Positions 14,634 through 20,589 of a DNA stretch of 20,589 bases are shown here, piece by piece. The notes beneath the pieces are model-generated. The model did not search any database. It was not told the origin of the DNA and saw nothing but the letters and a program-made list of their open reading frames with translations. The DNA is from an uncultured bacterium. Its GTDB lineage: Bacteria; Cyanobacteriota; Vampirovibrionia; Gastranaerophilales; Gastranaerophilaceae. Within the stretch, counting starts at the first letter, position 1, and each line of letters starts with the position of its first letter. Position numbers and translations under genes: made by a program. The stretch lies in assembly GCA_900554095.1 (NCBI GenBank), contig USGC01000014.1, positions 1-20,589 on the forward strand, read 5' to 3'.

Positions 14634-14756
14634 AAAGACCATAGTTTGAATTGGGATAGCTGATCCAGTTATCTGTTATTTTTGTTATCTGAGAAACCTT
14701 CAGGCAGTGGGGAACATGGAAACCCGCAGTAAGGAAGTAGTGAAACTTTGGTCTTT
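14634..14756 (+). ncRNA. retron msr-msd ncRNA (second retron)
   Basis: AAAGACCATAGTTT (14634-14647) and AAACTTTGGTCTTT (14743-14756) pair with 13 of 14 matches and are the likely a1/a2 arms. They frame about 95 nt, and the RNA ends 17 nt before the RT start, the classical position. A TAGC with a candidate branch guanosine (14659) follows a1, inside a small GGAT/ATCC hairpin. Further on, a stem CCTT (14697-14700)/AAGG (14731-14734) contains an inner 5-bp stem GTGGG (14707-14711)/CCCGC (14723-14727), a candidate msd fold. GTTATCTG occurs twice (14668 and 14684). Confidence 0.75.
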
Positions 14757-14773
14757 GCTTTTTTGAGGATAAG

Positions 14774-16405
14774 ATGAAATTTACAGAACTGAAAGCAAAT
14801 ATCCAGTTAGCAGCAAAACTTAATATGGATTATAGCTATTTTACTTATCTTATTTACAAAAGAAGCGATGACCAAAATTATATTCCCTATATTATTCCCA
14901 AAAAAAGTGGTGATTACCGCAAAATTGCAGCCCCTTGCAAGACATTAAAATATATACAGCGCCAAATAGCAAACTTTATATATGATGAGATAGACGTAAA
15001 AAATTGTGTTCATGGTTTTGCACGTGGCAAAGATATAAAGACAAACGCAAATTACCACCTCAAACGTAAGCACATTCTTAATTTAGATCTTAAAGATTTT
15101 TTTGATTCCATAACAGTTAATCGCGTTTATGGTGTATTCCATGGACATCCATTTAATTTTCCTGAAAAATTGTCTTCCTGCTTGGCTAAAATTGCAACAT
15201 ATCACGGTAGTTTAACCCAAGGTTCCCCTCTTTCTCCCATCATTTCAACATTAGTTTGCAGGAGACTCGATAATGACCTAAAATCATTTGCTGTTAAATA
15301 TGGTCTTCGCTACTCTCGTTATGCTGATGATATAACTTTTTCTTCCATACGAACAATGAAAGAACTTTTTAAAGAAAATCCTGTTACTAGTAAAATTATT
15401 CTTTGTGAAGAATTGGTTGATATAATTACCCGAAATGATTTTCAAATTAATGAGGATAAAGTTCGTTATCGGAATAAAACGCAAAGAATGGAGGTTACAG
15501 GTCTTATTATCAATGATAAACCTAACTTGGTAAGGAATTATCGTGATCAAATACGAGCAATGCTTCATGCCTGGAAAAAATTTGGCTATGAAAACGCAGA
15601 AAAAGAATATCTTAGCAAATTCTCAGGTGGCTGTAAAAGTTTTAAACGCGTTATTTACGGAAAATTAAATTTTTATAAAAGTGTTCGAGGTGTTACAGAT
15701 CATTATTATCAACAAATGGCTAAATTATTTAATACATTGTCATTAGATATGAAATTGCCTTTAGAGCCAACATCTGAAGAAATTATACAGAAAGCGGTGT
15801 GGGTTATTGAGAATACTGTGAATGCAGAAAAAAATGACAGTCCGATTGAAAGAATGAGCCAAGGTACTTGTTTCTTTCTTAAAAATATCGGTATTGTGAC
15901 CGCTGCACATGTTTTATTTCCAAATAAAAAAAATGCAGCAAATGAATTTGATGTGGATTTTAATCAGTCTCCTATGACTAATTTTTATATTCTTAACCCA
16001 ACAAATCCGAGCCATCGTATTAATGTACAATTGGTTAATCTGGATAGGAATCGGGATTGGGCTGTCTTAAGTCTAAAAGATGCAAACGATCTATCTATTA
16101 ATAAAGATTACTTTGAGTTGGAAAGCTGTTGTAAAATCCAAACTGGTACTGAAATTATGTTATGCGGATATCCATCCTTTGAACTTGGGCATCAAATTCG
16201 CAAAGAAACAGGGCAAATTGTTGCAAAGAAAACTGAGCATGCTGTGAAAAAGTTTGAAATTACGGCTGATATACGCCATGGCAATAGTGGTGGCCCAATA
16301 TTAAACAAAAAAATACAGGTTCTAGGCTGGGCAGATGCCGCAGATCCTTCTATTGTTAATGAAATAGGTGAATTGTTAGATAATTATAAAAGTACGTCTG
16401 TATAG
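14774..16405 (+). CDS. retron reverse transcriptase fused to trypsin-like protease
   Basis: A 543-residue fusion. Residues about 1-330 are a retron RT: NAxxH motif (NANYH, 91-95), D105 in LDLKDFFDS, LTQGSPLSP (148-155), the catalytic YADD (183-186) and VTG (241-243). Residues about 335-535 are a trypsin/S1-like serine protease with an intact triad: H379 in TAAHV, D428 in NRDWAVL, and S505 in HGNSGGP. GAGG lies 6 nt before the ATG, and the ncRNA is immediately upstream. RT-protease fusions are a known but little-studied retron architecture. I infer that the protease is the effector and is controlled by the RT-DNA complex; its target is unknown. Confidence 0.92.
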   Translation: MKFTELKANIQLAAKLNMDYSYFTYLIYKRSDDQNYIPYIIPKKSGDYRKIAAPCKTLKYIQRQIANFIYDEIDVKNCVHGFARGKDIKTNANYHLKRKHILNLDLKDFFDSITVNRVYGVFHGHPFNFPEKLSSCLAKIATYHGSLTQGSPLSPIISTLVCRRLDNDLKSFAVKYGLRYSRYADDITFSSIRTMKELFKENPVTSKIILCEELVDIITRNDFQINEDKVRYRNKTQRMEVTGLIINDKPNLVRNYRDQIRAMLHAWKKFGYENAEKEYLSKFSGGCKSFKRVIYGKLNFYKSVRGVTDHYYQQMAKLFNTLSLDMKLPLEPTSEEIIQKAVWVIENTVNAEKNDSPIERMSQGTCFFLKNIGIVTAAHVLFPNKKNAANEFDVDFNQSPMTNFYILNPTNPSHRINVQLVNLDRNRDWAVLSLKDANDLSINKDYFELESCCKIQTGTEIMLCGYPSFELGHQIRKETGQIVAKKTEHAVKKFEITADIRHGNSGGPILNKKIQVLGWADAADPSIVNEIGELLDNYKSTSV

Positions 16406-16447
16406 GGTGTTAGGAAAATAAAAGATGTATTTGAAAGAGAAATTCTA

Positions 16448-16843
16448 ATGTTTGATAAAATTTTTAAGAAATCTTCAAAAAAAAATTTGAATAATGACTT
16501 TTTACCAGCAGTAGACGGAGGAGGATACCAAATAAAAGTCCCTTATGAATATCCATTTTCAATGTCTGATACAGATTTATTGGCTAGCATTCAAAAATTG
16601 GAAATAAATTATAATGAAAGTTATAGAGCTACGAACTTAACTCTTTATATTAATAAGGGCGAGTATCAAAATGGAATAGTTTCAAAGATTGAAGATGTTG
16701 AACATCTAATCAGCATAGGAAAAAATGAACTTTCACGAAGAACGAATGATCTTATTTTGAAAAAATCTTTGATTATTTCTAAATGGACTTTAGCTATAGC
16801 TATTGCGTCTGTGATAGTTGCAGTAATTTCTATGTGTAGATAG
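16448..16843 (+). CDS. tail-anchored membrane protein, possible retron partner
   Basis: A 131-residue protein with no recognised domain. The first 105 residues are soluble and charged (a basic N-terminus, then SDTDLLASIQKLE). The end is one hydrophobic helix (about 108-129, KWTLAIAIASVIVAVISM), so it is probably inserted by its C-terminus with the bulk in the cytoplasm. It lies 42 nt after the RT-protease gene in the same direction and shares its AT-rich composition. It is a plausible third component of the retron: substrate, activator or toxin freed by the protease. Confidence 0.65.
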   Translation: MFDKIFKKSSKKNLNNDFLPAVDGGGYQIKVPYEYPFSMSDTDLLASIQKLEINYNESYRATNLTLYINKGEYQNGIVSKIEDVEHLISIGKNELSRRTNDLILKKSLIISKWTLAIAIASVIVAVISMCR

Positions 16844-16888
16844 AATTGCTCTTTCGTATGCTTAATACCGTTGAGGTTTACTACACCG

Positions 16889-16930
16889 CCATACACAAAT
16901 CCCCTCGTAAAAGAGGGGATTTGTGTATGG
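16889..16930. repeat. 18-bp perfect hairpin
   Basis: An 18-nt sequence beginning CCATACACAAAT is followed after GTAAAA by its exact complement. There is no T-run after it, so it is not a standard terminator for the upstream genes, although it could still protect or end transcripts. It lies between the end of the defence genes and the housekeeping block, in the style of a dispersed intergenic repeat. Confidence 0.75.
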
Positions 16931-17050
16931 AGAATAAGAAATGGGGTTTGAACCCGAGAGGTGACAGTTTGTTAATGAGCGAGCAAGCGATAGCAAAGCG
17001 AATGAATGTTACAAACGGAACTCAAGAATTTCTCTTCATCAGCTAATAGC

Positions 17051-17078
17051 AAAAAACCTCCGCTATGGGAGGTTTTTT
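17051..17078. terminator. bidirectional intrinsic terminator
   Basis: AAAAAACCTCC, a GCTATG loop and GGAGGTTTTTT form an 11-bp stem with A and T tracts on the two sides. It can stop transcription from the plus-strand retron side and from the minus-strand metallophosphoesterase operon, which ends 29 nt away at 17107. Confidence 0.85.
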
Positions 17079-17106
17079 TATTGATGTGTTTAAACTTTGT
17101 CCGGGC

Positions 17107-18243
17107 TCATTGGGATGAGGGCGAGTTGTTGTGTTTGATATCAATGACGACAAATTCGGATTTTGTACCGGTTTTGAACTTGATGGCCCAGTCGGAGAGG
17201 CCGGATGTGACGATAAAGTTTGTTTGTTTTCGTTTTTCATATCCATAGGTTTTATCGTTTGCACCAATCCATTCGCCGACTTTATTCAGGGGGAAGAGCT
17301 GTCCGCCGTGAGTGTGTCCGGAGAGGACAAGGTCAGCTTCGGCATCGGTTTGATTGTTATAGTCATTGGGCTGGTGATCGAGGATAATGGAGAATTTTTC
17401 TTTATTCAGGTTTTGCAGCAATTCATTCATGCTTTGGCGGGGATTGCCGCGCAGAATTTCCGAGAAGTCTTTGCGCCCGATGATATAAAAGCGGTTGTCA
17501 ATCAGGGTATTTTCATCCTGAAGAACTTTAACGTTGTTCTTTTTCAGTTCAGTTATTAAATCATCACCGGTGAAACCCCGGGCGGCGGGATCGTGGTAGC
17601 CTTTGTCGTGATTGCCGAAAGCAAAATAAACGCCGTAGGTTGTTTGCAGGGAGCCCAAAGCCCGGCAGGCCTCAATCATCTGCTGACGGGTTGTTCCGTC
17701 GTCAACGAAATCACCGGCAACCAATACGATATCCGGATTTTGCCGCTGCATTTCGCTGATATGTTCGGCAAAACCCCGGGTATCAAATGTTGTTCCGATA
17801 TGCGAATCGGCGAACAGAACTATACGGAGGTCTTTTATTTTTTTGGGTGTTTCGATTGTGTAGTTTGTGGTCCAGACATGGTGGTCAAGATACCAGCCGG
17901 CGCTTAATGCGGCAAGGCTCAGGAGGAGGGCGGCCATTCCGGCATAATCGTGCCTGAACGGTTGTTTTCTGAAATGTTGGATTATGGCAAAAACAAAGTC
18001 GCCTGCCAAACAGAGCACAACGATATGCAGCAGGCAAATTACCGCGTTCATCAGATTAAGAGTGAGAGCGAGGGCGGTAAAAAGAAAAACGGCGGTGGCA
18101 GCACCGAAGATTTTCCGCCGTTTGGACGTTTCTTGTCCGAGCTTTGCGGTGAAAGGGGAGCGGGCAATCCGGTTAGCGAGAAAAAGCAGTCCGGCACAGG
18201 TGACGGCGATGGTTGTTGCCAGAATGATATACCATATTAACAT
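17107..18243 (-). CDS. membrane-anchored metallophosphoesterase
   Basis: A 378-residue protein with three or four N-terminal membrane helices (within about 1-130) and a calcineurin-like phosphoesterase domain outside them. The metal-binding motifs are all visible: LFADSHIG, GDFVDD, GNHDKG, and SGHTHGGQLFP. It would hydrolyse a phosphoester, perhaps a cell-envelope lipid or nucleotide; the substrate is not readable. I chose the ATG at 18243, with GGAG 7 nt upstream, directly after the tatC stop. A longer start at 18294 would run into tatC and lacks a good site. It is last in a minus-strand series with tatA and tatC. Confidence 0.9.
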   Translation of the reverse strand: MLIWYIILATTIAVTCAGLLFLANRIARSPFTAKLGQETSKRRKIFGAATAVFLFTALALTLNLMNAVICLLHIVVLCLAGDFVFAIIQHFRKQPFRHDYAGMAALLLSLAALSAGWYLDHHVWTTNYTIETPKKIKDLRIVLFADSHIGTTFDTRGFAEHISEMQRQNPDIVLVAGDFVDDGTTRQQMIEACRALGSLQTTYGVYFAFGNHDKGYHDPAARGFTGDDLITELKKNNVKVLQDENTLIDNRFYIIGRKDFSEILRGNPRQSMNELLQNLNKEKFSIILDHQPNDYNNQTDAEADLVLSGHTHGGQLFPLNKVGEWIGANDKTYGYEKRKQTNFIVTSGLSDWAIKFKTGTKSEFVVIDIKHNNSPSSQ

Positions 18244-18244
18244 T

Positions 18245-18961
18245 TCAGTCTCCGGTTCGTTTATATTTGCGAGCGGCAAAAAGTCCCGCCTCAAACAGTA
18301 GATAAGTCGGAATCGTCAGCATCAGCTGGCTGACGATGTCCGGCGGGGTGAGTATGCCGGCAATGATTAAAATCGCGACAAAAATATAAGGTCGTTTGTT
18401 TTTTATGCCTTCATAAGAGGCAATGCCGGCACGAATCAGCGAATAAGTTATCAACGGAAACTGAAACATCAGTCCGAATATGACCGACAGCATCAGAGTC
18501 AGGCCGATAATGTTGGAGATGCCGAAAACCGCCTTAATGTCCGGCGTGGCAAAACTGATGCCGAAATTGATAATCAGCGGCAGGATAAAAAAGATGCAGA
18601 ACAGAACGCCGATGATGAAGAGGCCGGAAGAAGCGAAAACAATCGATTTTATAAACCTGCGTTCATTGTCGTAAAGCGCCGGGAGCAAGAATTTCCATAT
18701 CTGACGCGCAATATAGGGAAAACAGATCAGTAAATCCAAGACGACGGCAATTTTAATCTGGAGGATAAAAACTTCCATCGGCGAAAAGTAGTTGAGCGAA
18801 ACGTTATTGTTGCCGATAATGATTTTTATCAGTCCGTTCATGCCGTAAGGGGCGGCGAGAAACATCGGGAGCAAACCGACGCCCAATGCGACAAAACATT
18901 TTATCAACATGGTGCGCAGAGCTTCCAGATGCAGAATCAGGCTTTCGTCTTGTTCTTGCAT
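18245..18961 (-). CDS. tatC: Sec-independent translocase subunit TatC
   Basis: A 238-residue polytopic inner-membrane protein, the twin-arginine signal receptor. Family marks are the N-terminal LHLEALR (HLxELR in most homologues), YFSPMEVF, a short LPALYDNERR loop and LTPPDIVSQ, with six membrane segments. The start overlaps the tatA stop as TAATG, so they are coupled. No tatB is present. Two-component TatA-TatC systems with a bifunctional TatA are known, or tatB may lie elsewhere. Confidence 0.96.
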   Translation of the reverse strand: MQEQDESLILHLEALRTMLIKCFVALGVGLLPMFLAAPYGMNGLIKIIIGNNNVSLNYFSPMEVFILQIKIAVVLDLLICFPYIARQIWKFLLPALYDNERRFIKSIVFASSGLFIIGVLFCIFFILPLIINFGISFATPDIKAVFGISNIIGLTLMLSVIFGLMFQFPLITYSLIRAGIASYEGIKNKRPYIFVAILIIAGILTPPDIVSQLMLTIPTYLLFEAGLFAARKYKRTGD

Positions 18962-19173
18962 TATTGGTCTTTGTTTTTCTTTTCTTCTTCTTCCGCCGCT
19001 TTTTCGACGCTGTCTTTTAAGTCTTTGGCTTCATTTTGCAGCATTTCTTTGGCTTTTTTGTATTCATATTGTGCTTTACCGAGCGCTTTGGCCAGTTCGG
19101 GAATGCGTTTGCCTCCGAATAAAACCAGAACGACAACTAAAATGAGGGCGATTTCGGTTAATCCCAATGACAT
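18961..19173 (-). CDS. tatA: Sec-independent translocase subunit TatA/TatE
   Basis: A 70-residue protein with one N-terminal membrane helix (about 4-19), the FGGKRIPELAKALGKA amphipathic segment that defines TatA/E, and a very acidic and basic C-terminal tail. It forms the protein-conducting pore with TatC. A strong AAAGGAG lies upstream of the ATG, and it starts 12 nt after the polyferredoxin gene. Its short length favours TatA over TatB. Confidence 0.95.
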   Translation of the reverse strand: MSLGLTEIALILVVVLVLFGGKRIPELAKALGKAQYEYKKAKEMLQNEAKDLKDSVEKAAEEEEKKNKDQ

Positions 19174-19185
19174 GTGTTTTCTCCT

Positions 19186-20457
19186 TTACAGTATTTTTTG
19201 TTGTTCAATCGGCATGACGGTTATGGCTTTGACCGGGCAGGCGTTTTGGCATGCGCCGCAGCCGATACATTCATCTGTGTTAATCAGCGGAAAACTGCCG
19301 TCTTCTTTGCTTATTGCTCCCCGGGGGCATTTCATGACACAGAGGCCGCATTTAATGCAGGTGTTTTCATTGATGACGGCCAGGCCGATTTGTGTTTTCT
19401 GCTTTTCAGCCAAAGTCAGCCGTTTGATTGCGCCGGAGGGGCATATTTCCGAGCATTTACGGCAATCATAATCGCAAAAACCGTCGGTGTAGTCAATATG
19501 AACCGCCGGGTAATCCCCGTCGGCTTTTTTGATGATTTGCATCGGACAGTTTTGAACGCAGAGATTGCAGTTCAGGCAGCGGTTGGCGAAGTCTTCCGCA
19601 TTTCCGGCGCCTGCAGGCAAAACGGTTTTTTTTACTTTGGCGGCAACGGCTTTGCCTAAGTCAATGCCGCTTTTCAGCGCGAGAACGAAAATTGCCGCGA
19701 CGGCTCCGCCTGTCAGCAATTTTCGGCGTGTCGGACTGAACGGTGCCGCGGGAATCGGTGCGGTTCCGTAATGAAGGCTGTTTCTGGGGCAGCGGCTCAG
19801 ACAGTTGAAGCATTTGATACAGGTTTCATTGTCAACGGTTTTGTTTTTGAAGTCTATGCTGCCGGTGGGGCAGCGGGATGCGCAGAGGCCGCAGGAAACG
19901 CATTGGCTTTTTTCAATGTAAATTTTATTAACGGCGTGTTTGGATATTATGCCCAAAACAGCGCCGACAGGGCAGATGTTGCTGCAAAAGAGACGTCCTC
20001 TGAACCAGACGAGAACAGCCAGCAGAGCTGATATGCTGAGACCGAGCCAGGCACTGCCGGCGGCAGAACCGAACAGTGTATATGGATCAATCAGGCGGAC
20101 AAGAACGGCCGTTCCGCCGATTAAGGCGCCGAAAACCAGAGCGGCAAGGAAATATTTGTAGGGGCGGTTTGGTCGGAATCCGGTGCGGCGTCGGAAAAGG
20201 AGCATTAGAAATTCCTGATACAAACCGAGCGGGCAAAGTACAGAACAATATATTCGTCCGAAAAGAAAAGTGAAAAACACGAGCGCTGCGGCTAAAATCA
20301 CCGCGAAAAGCGAAAAGTCGACTAAAACGCGCTGTAACAAAGCAGTCGGCTGAAGGTCAAATATTTTGAGCGGATAAAACAGTCCGGCAAAGGCAGAAAC
20401 GCTCAGAATGCCGATGATAACGGCGGCTCCGGCTCTTAAGTAACGATATTTGTTCAT
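19186..20457 (-). CDS. NapH/NapG-like membrane polyferredoxin with internal twin-arginine motif
   Basis: A 423-residue iron-sulfur electron-transfer protein. The first part (1-170) has four membrane helices and two NapH-type CxxxCP motifs (YCSVLCP at 70-76, FCSNICP at 157-163). Two 4Fe-4S motifs follow (186-196 and 213-223). Then comes SPTRRKLLTG (241-250) before another hydrophobic helix, which looks like a twin-arginine signal anchor. The C-terminal third carries four further cysteine clusters (CLNC, CDYDCRKC, CIKCGLC, CIGCGAC). NapH and NapG are normally separate membrane and Tat-exported proteins; here they seem fused. It may move electrons from quinol across the membrane to a periplasmic acceptor. 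It heads the operon with tatA and tatC, which would export its second half. Confidence 0.88.
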   Translation of the reverse strand: MNKYRYLRAGAAVIIGILSVSAFAGLFYPLKIFDLQPTALLQRVLVDFSLFAVILAAALVFFTFLFGRIYCSVLCPLGLYQEFLMLLFRRRTGFRPNRPYKYFLAALVFGALIGGTAVLVRLIDPYTLFGSAAGSAWLGLSISALLAVLVWFRGRLFCSNICPVGAVLGIISKHAVNKIYIEKSQCVSCGLCASRCPTGSIDFKNKTVDNETCIKCFNCLSRCPRNSLHYGTAPIPAAPFSPTRRKLLTGGAVAAIFVLALKSGIDLGKAVAAKVKKTVLPAGAGNAEDFANRCLNCNLCVQNCPMQIIKKADGDYPAVHIDYTDGFCDYDCRKCSEICPSGAIKRLTLAEKQKTQIGLAVINENTCIKCGLCVMKCPRGAISKEDGSFPLINTDECIGCGACQNACPVKAITVMPIEQQKIL

Positions 20458-20530
20458 GTTCTTTTCTTTTCAACAGGTTTGTTCAATCAGGCAGAAAGAG
20501 CGTGTCCGGTTTTTCGTTTCAGACAAGTAT

Positions 20531-20589
20531 TTATTTTATCAAACCCAAGTCTTTCAACCAGCCTGAAATACCCATGGTACGGCTGCCGT
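20531..20589 (-). CDS. possible 3' end of a partial gene
   Basis: In one minus-strand frame the last 18 codons of the window read GSRTMGISGWLKDLGLIK before a TAA at 20531. This looks like the end of a real protein, but the piece is too short to place in a family. A second frame is also open for longer (to a TGA near 20488), so the frame is uncertain. If real, the gene would precede the polyferredoxin gene by about 73 nt in the same direction. Confidence 0.35.
   Translation of the reverse strand, partial: GSRTMGISGWLKDLGLIK

Noticed and set aside
16943..16960. tRNA T-arm-like GGGGTTTGAACCCG
   Set aside because: On either strand no acceptor, D or anticodon arm of correct spacing is present; only the T-loop-like word matches.
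16927..17046. 39-codon ORF as a gene
   Set aside because: It begins inside the hairpin, has no Shine-Dalgarno and looks like part of a repeat. Kept only as a finding.
17131..20273. Several plus-strand open frames in the GC-richer part
   Set aside because: They lie opposite metallophosphoesterase, tatC, tatA and polyferredoxin, which have clear family motifs; the plus frames have none.

Overview
The window looks like an accessory (integrated-element and anti-phage defence) region of a fairly low-GC Gram-negative bacterium, ending at its right side in conserved housekeeping genes. An alphaproteobacterium is the best guess. A large serine recombinase of the zinc-ribbon-less type is coupled to a DUF2924 gene, and a DUF5681 gene sits next to a terminase. 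Both combinations are characteristic of alphaproteobacterial prophages and islands. There is a TatA/TatC pair without TatB, and a lipoprotein and twin-arginine-linked proteins imply a cell envelope with a periplasm. No tRNA, rRNA or CRISPR array was found.

Layout. (1) 1-2493, minus strand: a retron-like operon. It runs from a possible promoter near 2465-2493, through a strongly structured RNA leader (about 2286-2460), a candidate retron msr-msd RNA bounded by 13-bp inverted repeats (2113-2264) and a 45-codon ORF with a perfect Shine-Dalgarno, to an XRE regulator, a retron reverse transcriptase and a membrane-anchored probable effector. (2) 2556-4629, minus: DUF2924 protein and large serine recombinase, probably the integration module. 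(3) 4831-8087, plus: a prophage-like block of overlapping genes encoding a ParB-fold/DNA methyltransferase, a DUF5681 protein and the terminase large subunit; portal and capsid genes do not follow. (4) 8094-11337: an XRE repressor divergent from a tight five-gene operon (DUF6150-like protein, small membrane protein, EEP-fold nuclease/phosphatase, zinc-ribbon membrane protein, lipoprotein). Two near-identical 18-bp palindromic operators lie between them. The function of this operon is unknown. (5) 11540-14308, plus, AT-rich: a three-gene ABC-3C-type conflict system (HNH nuclease effector, small middle component, DUF2326-like ABC ATPase). (6) 14600-16843, plus: a second retron with a well-defined promoter and ncRNA, a reverse transcriptase fused to a trypsin-like protease, and a tail-anchored membrane protein. 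(7) 16889-17078: an 18-bp perfect hairpin and a bidirectional terminator. (8) 17107-20589, minus, visibly GC-richer: polyferredoxin, tatA, tatC and a membrane metallophosphoesterase in one tight series, plus a probable gene end at the window edge.

How it fits together. Two different retrons and an ABC-3C system lie on either side of recombinase and phage-type genes, which is the usual picture of a mobile defence island. The strongest candidates for new biology are the RT-protease retron with its tail-anchored partner, the first retron with its unexplained structured leader RNA and small ORF, and the repressor-controlled operon at 8548-11337. In the housekeeping part, the polyferredoxin carries an internal twin-arginine motif and lies beside the Tat translocase genes, suggesting that its second half is exported by Tat.
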